Of a stretch of DNA of 64,000 bases, positions 9,137 through 17,895 are shown piece after piece. Both the position numbers and the translations under genes were made by a program. How positions within the stretch are numbered: position 1 is the stretch's first letter; every line of letters starts with the position of its first letter. Under the pieces are notes generated by a model. That model did not search any database and had not been told where the DNA came from. It was given only the letters and a program-made list of their open reading frames with translations. The stretch covers positions 1 to 64,000 of the forward strand of contig JAZRZP010000025.1 in assembly GCA_045601425.1 (NCBI GenBank), written 5' to 3'. The DNA is from UBA1219 sp045601425 (lineage in GTDB: Bacteria > Bacteroidota > Bacteroidia > Bacteroidales > P3).

Positions 9137-9177
9137 TAAAGGGATTTCCGATATTATGGCGGAAGTCCCTTTCCTTT
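9137..9177 (+). terminator. Terminator after the T9SS cargo gene
   Basis: AAAGGGATTTCCG and CGGAAGTCCCTTT pair around a loop of about 9 bases and are followed by CCTTTTTTT. Confidence 0.8.
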
Positions 9178-9238
9178 TTTTGCATTCATCTTTCGTGTTT
9201 TTTTTGCTGTACCAGCCATTTGTTTCAAAAAAAAATCG

Positions 9239-9246
9239 TATCTTTG
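9239..9246 (+). promoter_or_regulatory. -7 box (TATCTTTG) of the sirtuin gene
   Basis: TATCTTTGC at 9239-9247 with TTTG at 9219-9222 upstream (spacing of 16, slightly short). The start codon is at 9291. Confidence 0.6.
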
Positions 9247-9290
9247 CAGTCGTTAACGGATAAAGAAATCAAAAAATCTGTTTTGAAAGC

Positions 9291-9971
9291 ATGAAAAAAG
9301 TAGTTGTTCTTACAGGAGCAGGCATCAGTGCCGAGAGCGGGATAAGCACGTTCCGCGATTCTGACGGACTTTGGGAGCAGTACAGGGTGGAAGATGTGGC
9401 AACTCACGAAGCATGGGGCAGAAATCCGAAACTTGTGCTGGATTTCTACAATGCCCGCCGCAAGGACGTCCTGAACGCACTTCCAAACGAAGGTCACCGG
9501 CAGCTCGTGCGGCTTGAAGAAAAATACGACGTGCAGATAATCACCCAGAATATCGACAATCTTCACGAAAAAGCCGGCTCAAGGAATGTCCTGCACCTGC
9601 ACGGTGAAGTGACCAAGGCCTGCAGCGAGAAGAACCTGAATGTCGCCTATCCTATAGAGGGAGAGACTTTGGAATACGGAAACTATGCCCCCGACGGAGG
9701 AATGCTCCGTCCGTTCATCGTGTTCTTCGGCGAGCCGGTACCGAACATGGAGTCCGCCGTGGAACTCTGTCAGCAGGCCGACTATTTCATCATAATAGGC
9801 ACCTCCATGGTGGTTTATCCGGCGGCAAGCTTGATAAATTTCGTCCCCAAAAGCGCGGAATGCTATCTCGTAGACCCCAAGGCTGTCGGTGTGAACCGAA
9901 AAATGAAGATTTATGCCGAAAAGGCCGGCACCGGAGTAAGGAAAATAGTTGATGAACTCATGGAACTTTAA
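9291..9971 (+). CDS. cobB: SIR2-family NAD-dependent protein deacylase (SIRT5-like, CobB)
   Basis: 226 aa. NAD-binding motifs GAGISAESGI (9-18) and TQNIDN (85-90) and the catalytic His in HLHGE (about 104) are present. Y53 and R56 form the YxxR signature of class III sirtuins (SIRT5 and E. coli CobB), which prefer succinyl, malonyl or glutaryl lysine. The segment where most sirtuins hold a Cys4 zinc ribbon (about 108-140) contains a single Cys, so zinc is probably not bound; similar zinc-less forms occur in this phylum to my knowledge. It acts in the cytoplasm and probably is followed by murB in one transcript (27-base gap). Confidence 0.9.
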   Translation: MKKVVVLTGAGISAESGISTFRDSDGLWEQYRVEDVATHEAWGRNPKLVLDFYNARRKDVLNALPNEGHRQLVRLEEKYDVQIITQNIDNLHEKAGSRNVLHLHGEVTKACSEKNLNVAYPIEGETLEYGNYAPDGGMLRPFIVFFGEPVPNMESAVELCQQADYFIIIGTSMVVYPAASLINFVPKSAECYLVDPKAVGVNRKMKIYAEKAGTGVRKIVDELMEL

Positions 9972-9998
9972 TGTCAATATTTTGATTTATAACTTGTT

Positions 9999-11015
9999 AT
10001 GCAAAGACATACCGATGTTTCACTCCTGAAATACAACTCATTCGGAATTGATGCGGCAGCCAGAGAACTGGTAATTGTCGAAAACAGCGACGAGATTCCC
10101 CAACTTATTGAGGAAGAGTTGTTCGATGCCCGTAAACACCTGATTCTCGGAGGAGGCAACAATGTGGTTTTTGCCGGAAATTTCGACGGCACCGCAGTGC
10201 ATCTTTCCAACAAAGGGATTGAAAAGATAAGCGAAGACAGCGACAGTGTCTTTGTGAAAGCCGAAGCCGGCGAGATATGGGACGATTTCGTGTGGAAAAC
10301 CATAGGCAACGGATGGTTCGGACTGGAGAATCTGGTCGCCATACCGAGCACCATAGGAGCTACTGCGGTGCAGAACATAGGTGCATACGGAAGCGAGGCC
10401 AAGGATTTCATACATGAAGTACATGCCTATGACCTGCGTACGGCACAAAAACGGGTATTCTCAAATTCAGAATGCCGTTTCGGCTACCGTGACAGCTTTT
10501 TCAAGATCGGAGAAGGAAAAAATTTCATCATTTCGTCCGTGGTGTACAAGCTGAACAGAAAGCCGGAAGTGAAACTGAACTATGCTGCAATTGTCAATTA
10601 TCTGAAAGACAATAATATAACAGACCTGTCTCCGCGGCAGCTCGCCGAATGCATTACAAGCATCCGCTGGCAGAAACTGCCCAAGCCCGAAGAAATGGGC
10701 AGTGCCGGAAGTTTCTTCAAGAATCCTGTTGTGACACCTTCGCACCATGCCGACCTGAAAGCCGAATATCCCGACATGATAAGCTATCCGGCCGGCGACA
10801 AATTCAAGCTTGCGGCAGGATGGATGATAGAAAAAAGCGGGTGGAAAGGCAAAAAACTCGGAAGGGCAGGCGTTTATGAAAAACAGGCGCTTGTTCTGGT
10901 TAATTGCGGAGGATGTACGGGAGAAGACGTTATACGCCTCGCCAATGCCGTGACTGCCGATGTGGAAGCTATGTTCGGAGTCCGCCTCGAACCCGAAGCG
11001 ATAATCGTAAAATAA
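9999..11015 (+). CDS. murB: UDP-N-acetylenolpyruvoylglucosamine reductase
   Basis: 338 aa, the length of the E. coli-type (class I) enzyme. The N-terminal FAD-binding domain has NSFGIDAAARELV and LGGGNNVVF; AIPSTIGATAVQNIGAYG lines the FAD site. The catalytic Ser lies in GSAGSFFKNPVV, and the C-terminal domain has AAGWMIEKSGWKGK. The enzyme reduces UDP-GlcNAc-enolpyruvate to UDP-MurNAc with NADPH, the second committed step of peptidoglycan synthesis in the cytoplasm. It follows the sirtuin by 27 bases and is probably co-transcribed with it. Confidence 0.95.
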   Translation: MQRHTDVSLLKYNSFGIDAAARELVIVENSDEIPQLIEEELFDARKHLILGGGNNVVFAGNFDGTAVHLSNKGIEKISEDSDSVFVKAEAGEIWDDFVWKTIGNGWFGLENLVAIPSTIGATAVQNIGAYGSEAKDFIHEVHAYDLRTAQKRVFSNSECRFGYRDSFFKIGEGKNFIISSVVYKLNRKPEVKLNYAAIVNYLKDNNITDLSPRQLAECITSIRWQKLPKPEEMGSAGSFFKNPVVTPSHHADLKAEYPDMISYPAGDKFKLAAGWMIEKSGWKGKKLGRAGVYEKQALVLVNCGGCTGEDVIRLANAVTADVEAMFGVRLEPEAIIVK

Positions 11016-11045
11016 AAAAAATTTCGTAAATTCGTTTTTTTTTCG

Positions 11046-11053
11046 TAATTTTG
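11046..11053 (+). promoter_or_regulatory. -7 box (TAATTTTG) of the glycogen-synthase-like gene
   Basis: TAATTTTGC follows an AT-rich stretch and lies 27 bases before ATG 11080. It is a common variant of the phylum's -7 box. Confidence 0.5.
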
Positions 11054-11079
11054 CAAGTCAAAATTTAAAGAAAAAACAG

Positions 11080-11898
11080 ATGCCTTCAAGAAGAATACTA
11101 TTTGTAAATCAGGAAATTAGTCCGTATTCTCCCGAAACAGAAGTTTCGAAATTCGTGCATGATTTATCGGCATTCACAAGCAAAAGCGGCCGCGACATAC
11201 GCACACTCATGCCACGATACAATTATGTCAGCGACAGAAAACACCAGCTTCACGAGGTGATTCGCCTGTCGGGAATGAACCTCATAATCAATAATTTCGA
11301 CCATCAGCTGATAATAAAAGTCGGCACGATGCCAAATTCCAGAGCACAGGTCTATTTCATTGACAATGACGAATATTTCGAAGGCAGGGAACCGATATAT
11401 GCATCGGAAGGCGTGTTCCACGAAGACAACGACGAGAGAATGATGTTCTTCTGCCGCGGCAGTCTGGAAGCCGTACGCGGACTTGCATGGGAACCGACGC
11501 TGATACATGTCAACGGCTGGTTCGCCTCGATGGTCCCGTTCTATATCCGACGCATCAAGAAAGGAACAACTTTTTTCCACGACACAAAGCTGGTAATATC
11601 CATATTCGGTGACGATTTCGAACAGGTATTCCCAGAAAAAATGGAGAAGAAACTGAAACACGAAGGTGCTACCGCAAAAGATCTTAATCTGTATAAAAAT
11701 CGTGATTTTCAGGCACTTATGAGAACCGCGATAACCTACTCGCAGGGCGTAGTGGTGGCTTCACCGAATGCAAACCCCGAACTGGTGGCTTTCGCCAAGG
11801 AATGCAAGAAAAACGTCTTGGACTACAATCCTGACAAGGAACAGTTCTTCTGCGAAATAAATAAATTTTACGACACTATAATCGGAACAAAAAAATAA
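11080..11898 (+). CDS. Glycogen/starch synthase-like protein, N-terminal GT5 domain only
   Basis: 272 aa. It matches the N-terminal Rossmann half of GT5 glycogen synthase: RILFVNQEISPYSPETEVSKFVHDLS resembles the ADP-glucose-binding KxGGL region, then IRTLMPRYNYV, YFIDNDEYF and LIHVNGWFASM. Full GlgA proteins have about 480 residues; the C-terminal nucleotide-sugar domain is absent. The Lys-x-Gly-Gly motif is replaced by PETEVSKF, so ordinary synthase activity is doubtful. Short forms like this, followed by a DUF4270 lipoprotein as here, recur in Bacteroidales, so this is more likely a conserved short form than a broken gene. Confidence 0.75.
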   Translation: MPSRRILFVNQEISPYSPETEVSKFVHDLSAFTSKSGRDIRTLMPRYNYVSDRKHQLHEVIRLSGMNLIINNFDHQLIIKVGTMPNSRAQVYFIDNDEYFEGREPIYASEGVFHEDNDERMMFFCRGSLEAVRGLAWEPTLIHVNGWFASMVPFYIRRIKKGTTFFHDTKLVISIFGDDFEQVFPEKMEKKLKHEGATAKDLNLYKNRDFQALMRTAITYSQGVVVASPNANPELVAFAKECKKNVLDYNPDKEQFFCEINKFYDTIIGTKK

Positions 11899-11957
11899 TA
11901 AGGACTGTTTCGCGTTACATAGGAAGGATATTTTTGTCATAAAGAAAACAGCTACCG

Positions 11958-13274
11958 ATGAATAAAAAAACTTTTACTAAGATTGCGGCATTGCTTTTTG
12001 GTTTTTTGTCAATGATGGCCTGTACCGACGACAATTCGGATTTGGGAATCAGTCTTACCAATCCCGATGCGCAATACAAAGGTGCCTTGTACGACTCGAC
12101 CACCGTCATTGCCAGCACTTTTCGCGAAGATTCGATGAACACGGCGAACTATGCCAATGGCGTCTTGGGAATAAGTAATGATGATGTCTTCGGCAAGACT
12201 GAGGCTGCGATATTCACACAGGTATCGCTCTCCACAACCGGCGGTATAAGTTTCGAAACTGCCGTCGATTCGGTAGTGCTTTCCCTTACATGCACCGGAC
12301 ACTATACGAAGGTCAAAACCGCGGCAAAATCCATGACGGCACATTTTGAGGTACAGCCACTGGCACAAAGCATGAACATCGATTCGTCTTACACATCAAG
12401 CTCCGAACTCGCCTGCCTTCCGGTAAAATTCTTCGACAGCGACGTGAAATTCTCATTTTCAGACACCGTAATCAATCTCAAACTCAAAAACGGCACTCAC
12501 AAAAATTCCATACACAGGTTCTTCGACAGAAAAACTTACAGGAATAATGAAGAATTCCTCGACGTACTGAAGGGCTTGCGCATAAAAATGACACCCAAAG
12601 GCATCTATACCGACAACTTGCTCCTGTATGTAAACTTTGCCGCTTCCAACACCGGCCTTACCGTTTACTATCACGACAGGTTGGATTCGGTGCTTTCGTA
12701 CAATTTCATTCTTAATGAAAGAAGCACTGCCGCCGCAGCACATTCAAATTTTTACCGGCATACGTACGCAGGCACGCCTCTGTCGGCTTTTGAAAACAAT
12801 GCGGCAGATTCCATTTCGGGGCAGGAAAAACTTTATCTGCAGCCCCTTGGCGGAACTTTCGTGAAACTGAGATTTCCTGATCTCAGTGCGTGGTCGAAAC
12901 AACATCCGCATGCAGTAATCCATCAGGCCAAACTCATACTTCCGGTGGCAGACGATGCTTCGAATGATGCTCCGGCCAACCGTCTGCTCTGTTACCGCTA
13001 CCATGAAAACGACAGCGTTACGCTTGTGCCCGACCTTATCGACGGAGTCCTCTCTTCGGCATTCAACGGTTATTACGACAAGTCAAGCAAGCAGTACGTG
13101 ATGCGCATTTCCCGTCAGATACAGCAGGTGGTTTCGGGCATAACAAAGGATTGTGGCCTTGCAATATACATCGATGCTCGCCGTACCGCTGCCAATCCGG
13201 TGGTGCTGAACGGTACTTCAAAGACACTTGCAAACCATGTGAAACTCGAAATAATATATTCTGAAACGAAATAG
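11958..13274 (+). CDS. DUF4270-family lipoprotein
   Basis: 438 aa. A lipoprotein signal peptide ends in a lipobox with Cys in SMMACTDD. LGISLTNPD and a Thr/Ser-rich beta-sandwich-like body match DUF4270, a Bacteroidetes family of unknown function. It is expected to be anchored in the membrane facing the periplasm or surface. It starts 60 bases after the glycogen-synthase-like gene, probably in the same operon, and ends before a strong terminator. Confidence 0.8.
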   Translation: MNKKTFTKIAALLFGFLSMMACTDDNSDLGISLTNPDAQYKGALYDSTTVIASTFREDSMNTANYANGVLGISNDDVFGKTEAAIFTQVSLSTTGGISFETAVDSVVLSLTCTGHYTKVKTAAKSMTAHFEVQPLAQSMNIDSSYTSSSELACLPVKFFDSDVKFSFSDTVINLKLKNGTHKNSIHRFFDRKTYRNNEEFLDVLKGLRIKMTPKGIYTDNLLLYVNFAASNTGLTVYYHDRLDSVLSYNFILNERSTAAAAHSNFYRHTYAGTPLSAFENNAADSISGQEKLYLQPLGGTFVKLRFPDLSAWSKQHPHAVIHQAKLILPVADDASNDAPANRLLCYRYHENDSVTLVPDLIDGVLSSAFNGYYDKSSKQYVMRISRQIQQVVSGITKDCGLAIYIDARRTAANPVVLNGTSKTLANHVKLEIIYSETK

Positions 13275-13296
13275 GAATTTCTTATTCATACGGAGT

Positions 13297-13337
13297 AAAA
13301 AGGACTGCCGCAACTAAAGTTGCGGCAGTCCTTTTTT
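13297..13337. terminator. Strong terminator between convergent DUF4270 gene and bat operon
   Basis: AAAAGGACTGCCGCAAC and GTTGCGGCAGTCCTTTT pair perfectly over 17 bases around TAAA, with T runs on both strands. Confidence 0.95.
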
Positions 13338-13381
13338 GTTGGATAGGATGAAGACCTTTTGTTAGCCGGCCGTTCAGATTG

Positions 13382-14143
13382 TCATATTGTTTCGTAGTCG
13401 GCGTCGCTTATCCAGCCCGTGTTGCCGTCTTCGAGTTCTATTTTTGCCCAGTTGCCCACAATGTCCTTGATGAAGAGTTTCGTGCCTTCGTGCAGTATGT
13501 ATTTTTCGGCAGAACCATCGTCGGGTGAACTTTTTATTGATACGGCAGGCGTTGTTACAATTGCCTCGTCGTGCGAATACAGCCGGTTGTTCGAGATTGC
13601 GGCATTGGCTATGCTTGCTGCCAAGAGACATATCAGCAGTATCCCAGCAAAGAAACTTGCCTTGCGTATTCTGTACGACCTGCTCATGAAGAACAACGAT
13701 ACGGCCACGCAAACAAGCACTATGAATACGATGCAGATTACGCCCCAGCATGTTGCGGAAAAACAGTGGTTTATCCTTGTCAGCCAGCGTGAGAGGAAAA
13801 ATTTCGGCGTGGTATTGATATTGTCGGATGTTTTGCTTCTGGCAAGAGCGAGGTTGTTTTTTATGTCGCTGTCGGCAGGCGAAAGCCGTAAGGCCCGTTC
13901 GTAGTTCAAAATGGACTGGGCAATGTTACCGTTGCGGTATTCGACATTGCCGAGGTTGTAATACAGCTCTGCCGATACAAGCCCTTCCGATAATATTTTT
14001 CTGTACAAGGCCGCACTTTCGTCGTAACGTTTGGCTTTGTAAAGTTCGTTGGCTTTATGGAACATTACATCTGCATCTTCGGCGGAAACGGGTAAAATGC
14101 TGATGGCTAAAATGCTGATTATTACAAAAATATGTTTTTTCAT
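13382..14143 (-). CDS. batE: BatE: TPR and SH3-domain membrane protein
   Basis: 253 aa. A signal peptide (ending near VSAED) is followed by two or three TPR units (about residues 25-105, with AELYYNLGNVEYRNGN and YERALRLSPADSD). Two membrane helices (about 130-185) precede a C-terminal bacterial SH3 domain (about 195-253, with GNWAKIELEDGNTGWI). This TPR-SH3 layout is BatE of the Bacteroidetes aerotolerance operon. It is the last gene of the operon and faces the periplasm. Confidence 0.88.
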   Translation of the reverse strand: MKKHIFVIISILAISILPVSAEDADVMFHKANELYKAKRYDESAALYRKILSEGLVSAELYYNLGNVEYRNGNIAQSILNYERALRLSPADSDIKNNLALARSKTSDNINTTPKFFLSRWLTRINHCFSATCWGVICIVFIVLVCVAVSLFFMSRSYRIRKASFFAGILLICLLAASIANAAISNNRLYSHDEAIVTTPAVSIKSSPDDGSAEKYILHEGTKLFIKDIVGNWAKIELEDGNTGWISDADYETI

Positions 14144-14150
14144 ATTGACT

Positions 14151-16031
14151 CTATTTTAGTTGTTTTTCAAGGTCGAGTATCATCTGGAGAGTTTGTTCGT
14201 ATATCGACTGCATTTTTTCGGTGCTGTTGCCTGGTGCAAAGCGGGCAAAATCCACATCTTCGATGGTTTGCATGATTTTTGTCTTCACGTCTTCGGCGAC
14301 ATTGCGGTTTTCTAGGTTTTCTTGGATGGTTTCTCCGGACAGTTGCGAAACCGGTATCGTGAATTTGTCGGACACGTATCCCCAGATGGCTTGGTAGATT
14401 TCTATGTAGAAATTCTCGTCATCGCCTGTCAGCAAGTGTTTTTCGGCTTTGCGCAGACGTTTCTTTGCCTTGGAGGTTGCTCTGCGGAGGTTCAATGCAT
14501 CAACGTCGGCACGCATGGCAATGACTTTTCGCATGGCAACGAATAGTGCTATTGTCAGCAGTATGGGCAGAATGCTGAGAATCCAGAATGCTGCACTGCC
14601 GAAGAAGTGGCTGCCGGCCGGTTGAAGTCTGGTGTTTCCTGTCTTTATGTATTCAATGTCGGAATTGAGAATCTTTACGTCGTTTTTGGCAACGGATGAA
14701 ACTGCGTTGCCGTCGCCCTTATCCACTTCTATGGTGAATTTTTCGGTGCTTTTGGTTACAAAACTTTTGCTTTTGGGGTTGAAATATACGAATTCTGCCG
14801 ATGGAATTTCATATTTTCCCTGTTCGCGGGGAATGAGAACCCATTCGAAAGTCCGGCTTCCTGATATGCCGCTGCTGGAACGGTTCAGGTGAGAGTTAAC
14901 CTTCGGATCGTAGGCTTCGAATGTTGAAGGAAAATCAACTTTTACATCGTCAATGAGCATCAGATTGCCTGATCCAGAGATGGTTAAAGTGTAGGTCAGC
15001 GCTTCGTTGGCTTTGAGTTTCTTCGTGTCGGTCTTGCTCTTTACCGAAAAATCTCCAACGGCTCCCGAAAAATTGGTCGGTTCGTTGGGCAACGGTTTTA
15101 CGTTTATCGATAAAGAATTGGATTTGAGTGTTTTATTGACAACCTGATAGCCTCCTCCGCTGAAGAACGGGTCGTCGAATATGTCGAAAATGGAGCCTGA
15201 ACTTCTGCGGCGGGAGTTGTTGACTTCCACTATGGCCGAAACTTCGGTGTTTATGGGCGAAAGTGTAAGAGTCCCCGTTTCCTGCGGATAAAGTGCTATT
15301 TTGTGTATGGGATAGACAGCATAGCGTTTGCCGTCGATGATTTCCTCGTGTTGTTGCACCTGTTGGGAATTGTCGGTGAGGTCTTCGCTCCAGAAGCCTT
15401 TGTTGCTCGGCAATTTGTCTATCTGGAACTGACGTACCTGCACTTGAGAATAGATACTGTAGGTTATTATCACCTCTTCTCCCTGATATACCGAAGACTT
15501 ATTGGCTTTGGCACGGACGAATAGGCTGTTGGAATTCACGGATACGGGTTCGTTCTGGCGTGTCTGCTGTTGCGTCCATCCGCCTTGGTTTCCACCACGG
15601 CTCTGCTGCTGGCTTTGTGCCGATTTGTCCACTGTTATCGTCAGGGCATTGCTCGTCAGGGTGGTTCCGTCCACGATGCATGTGGCAGGGTCTATTCTGA
15701 AACTTCCTTCGCGGTCGCAGGAAAGCTGATATGTGAACGAAACGTTCATTGATGAAGTTCGCTGACCGTTTATGAACGACGTGCTCGAACTTTGCGACTG
15801 GAACGGTCCGCCGAGGTAATTGAAGTTCTTGAACGTCGGGGGACGGAAATCTTTCGGCTTTGCATTGACCGAAAAAGTTACCTGAAACGGTTGCCCCACA
15901 CCAACGGTGCCCGGTGCCGAAGCTGTCATTTTCGCTTCTTGGGCTGCGGCTGAAAAAAATGCCCAAAGCATTATCGTAATCGATAATGCTTTAGTTATTA
16001 GTGTATTGTGTTTCATTTTGAATGTGTTCAT
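14151..16031 (-). CDS. batD: BatD: large periplasmic/membrane protein of the Bat operon
   Basis: 626 aa from ATG 16031; an in-frame TTG at 16052 would overlap batC and ATG 16016 is also possible. A signal peptide ends in SAAAQ. The body is a series of beta-sandwich domains (AKMTASAPGTVGVGQPF, EPVSVNSNSLFVRA, SGAVGDFSVKS), then one transmembrane helix (about 480-505, ILSILPILLTIALFV) and a cytoplasmic helical tail. This matches the BatD/oxygen-tolerance protein family. It probably forms an envelope complex with BatA, BatB and BatC. Confidence 0.9.
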   Translation of the reverse strand: MNTFKMKHNTLITKALSITIMLWAFFSAAAQEAKMTASAPGTVGVGQPFQVTFSVNAKPKDFRPPTFKNFNYLGGPFQSQSSSTSFINGQRTSSMNVSFTYQLSCDREGSFRIDPATCIVDGTTLTSNALTITVDKSAQSQQQSRGGNQGGWTQQQTRQNEPVSVNSNSLFVRAKANKSSVYQGEEVIITYSIYSQVQVRQFQIDKLPSNKGFWSEDLTDNSQQVQQHEEIIDGKRYAVYPIHKIALYPQETGTLTLSPINTEVSAIVEVNNSRRRSSGSIFDIFDDPFFSGGGYQVVNKTLKSNSLSINVKPLPNEPTNFSGAVGDFSVKSKTDTKKLKANEALTYTLTISGSGNLMLIDDVKVDFPSTFEAYDPKVNSHLNRSSSGISGSRTFEWVLIPREQGKYEIPSAEFVYFNPKSKSFVTKSTEKFTIEVDKGDGNAVSSVAKNDVKILNSDIEYIKTGNTRLQPAGSHFFGSAAFWILSILPILLTIALFVAMRKVIAMRADVDALNLRRATSKAKKRLRKAEKHLLTGDDENFYIEIYQAIWGYVSDKFTIPVSQLSGETIQENLENRNVAEDVKTKIMQTIEDVDFARFAPGNSTEKMQSIYEQTLQMILDLEKQLK

Positions 16032-16035
16032 TGTA

Positions 16036-16818
16036 TTACCAATCTTTTTCAACTCTTCCTCCTGCTGGAATTTTGACCTTCTGTTTTTCTAACGTCTGTT
16101 TTTCTTTGTTTTTCAACGCTTCGAGCATACGCTCTGCATCTTCCTTTTTCTTTTCTTTCTGTTGCTGTTGTTGTTGCTGTTGTTGCTGGTCTTTTTTATC
16201 TTGGTCTTTTTTGTCCTTGTTCTGTTGCTGTTGGTTTTGTTGCTGGTTGTTTTTGTTCTGATCTTTTTTGTCTTTGTTCTGCTGTTGTTGTTGCTGGTTT
16301 TGCGGGTTTTGCTGTTGCTGATTTTTGTTGTTCTGCTGGTTCTGCATTTCCTGCTGCAGCATTTTTTTTGCAAATTCCAGATTGTACTTTGTATTGCTGT
16401 TGTCTCCGGAAGCCTTCAATGAGTTTTTGTAGCATTCCACGGCTTCCTGAAAATCTTTCATTGCATCTTGCGAGCCTCTGTTTGCCAAACCTTCCTGAAG
16501 TGCACAGTTGCCGAGATTGTGCAGACCTTGGCTGCGTTCCTTGTCGTTTATCTGTTGCGATTCAAGGGCTTTCTGGTAATATTTTTTTGCTTCGGCATAG
16601 CGTTTCTGCTTGTACAAGGCATTGCCGAGGTTGTATTGCGATTTGTAAAAAGTGCTGTCCTGCACCAGCGACTTGCGGTAGGCAATTTCGGCCTCGCTGT
16701 AATTCTTCTTGTCGTACAGCCTGTTCCCCTTGCGTGCTGATCTCCTGAAATCTTGCGACTGTGCCGAAAATCCGCATGCCAAAAAGACAGCCAACATTAT
16801 GTAAAAAACTTTTTTCAT
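16036..16818 (-). CDS. batC: BatC: TPR protein with Gln/Asn/Lys-rich low-complexity tail
   Basis: 260 aa. After a signal peptide (ending FSAQSQ) come TPR units (about residues 28-125: SQYNLGNALYKQKRYAEAKKYY and GLHNLGNCALQEG). From about residue 150 to 225 the protein is almost only Gln, Asn, Lys and Asp, encoded by long CTG/TTG-type runs on the plus strand. BatC homologues carry such a tail, though its length varies. ATG 16818 overlaps the batB stop by four bases, a sign of coupled translation. Confidence 0.9.
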   Translation of the reverse strand: MKKVFYIMLAVFLACGFSAQSQDFRRSARKGNRLYDKKNYSEAEIAYRKSLVQDSTFYKSQYNLGNALYKQKRYAEAKKYYQKALESQQINDKERSQGLHNLGNCALQEGLANRGSQDAMKDFQEAVECYKNSLKASGDNSNTKYNLEFAKKMLQQEMQNQQNNKNQQQQNPQNQQQQQQNKDKKDQNKNNQQQNQQQQNKDKKDQDKKDQQQQQQQQQQKEKKKEDAERMLEALKNKEKQTLEKQKVKIPAGGRVEKDW

Positions 16819-17891
16819 TGCAAATTGGTGTTTTTTGGAGTTCTGTCGAAAATGTTTTTGAAATTGAGAATTTTATTTCGTCTTTCAAAGATGAACAAGT
16901 TTATGATAATTAGTAAAATGGCTATTGCTAACGGGTATTGGTAACGGCTTTCATATTCGGCGAACATCTGTTCTCCGTAGTTTTGTTTGTCAAGTTTGTT
17001 CAGTTCGTCTATAATTTCGTCCAATCCGGTATTTATGTTCCCCGAAGGAACGTAGGTGCCGCCTCCCGTTTGGGCTATCTGCTGGAGCATGGCTTCGTTC
17101 AGGTGCGTGGTAACCGTGTTTCCGTCGCGGTCTTTCTTGAACCCCGTACGTGTTCCGCGTACATATTGGGGAATCGGTACTCCGTTGGGCGTTCCCATTC
17201 CTATTGTGTTCACCTGAATGCCTTCGGCTGCCGCCATTCTGGTCATCTCAAGAGCGTCGCCTTCGTGGTTTTCGCCGTCCGATATTATGATTATGGTGCG
17301 GCTTTTGTTCTTTTCCCACGGAATTTCGTCATCTCCGTACCCGAAAGTTTCCATCGATTTTTCAATGGCACCCCCTATGTCGGTTCCCTGATAGTTTATC
17401 ATGTCCACATCCACGGCATCGAGGAAAAGTTTTGCGGCACCGTAGTCGCTGGTGAGCGGCAGTTGCGTGTATGCCTGTCCTGCAAAAATTATCAGGGCAA
17501 TGCGGTCGTTGCTCAGTTCTCCTATGAGGTTTGAGATGGTTTTCTTGGCTCTTTCCAGACGGTTGGGCTGAATGTCCTCGGCCAGCATGCTGTTCGATAT
17601 GTCCAAGGCTATTGCAATGTCGATACCGTTGCGCTCGCCTTTCACCATTTTCGATCCTGCTTGAGGATTTGCCAAGGCTATGATGAAGAAGCCCATGGCC
17701 AGCATCAGAAGCCCGAATTTCGTGTGTGATTTTATGTGCGACGTGTCTGGTGTGAGTCTTTCATAAAGGGCTGTGTCGGCAAATTCTTTTACCCTTAGCC
17801 TCTGCTTGCGGATATTGTATATGTACAAGGCTGATAATGCCGGTATCAGCAGAAGCAGGTACAACAAATATGTGTGTTCGAAGTGTATCAT
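16815..17891 (-). CDS. batB: BatB: von Willebrand factor A membrane protein
   Basis: 358 aa. Two N-terminal membrane helices (about 5-25 and 60-78) and one C-terminal helix flank a VWA domain (about 88-280). The MIDAS motif is complete: DISNS, a Thr in YQGTDIGG and SDGENH. It belongs to the BatA/BatB pair, thought to be a membrane-bound VWA partner of MoxR-type ATPases. It lies four bases after batA. Confidence 0.92.
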   Translation of the reverse strand: MIHFEHTYLLYLLLLIPALSALYIYNIRKQRLRVKEFADTALYERLTPDTSHIKSHTKFGLLMLAMGFFIIALANPQAGSKMVKGERNGIDIAIALDISNSMLAEDIQPNRLERAKKTISNLIGELSNDRIALIIFAGQAYTQLPLTSDYGAAKLFLDAVDVDMINYQGTDIGGAIEKSMETFGYGDDEIPWEKNKSRTIIIISDGENHEGDALEMTRMAAAEGIQVNTIGMGTPNGVPIPQYVRGTRTGFKKDRDGNTVTTHLNEAMLQQIAQTGGGTYVPSGNINTGLDEIIDELNKLDKQNYGEQMFAEYESRYQYPLAIAILLIIINLFIFERRNKILNFKNIFDRTPKNTNLQ

Positions 17892-17895
17892 GGCA

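Noticed and set aside
16100..16350. Tandem repeat or CRISPR-like array
   Set aside because: The repetition is codon-level Gln/Asn coding inside batC with no constant repeat-spacer pattern.
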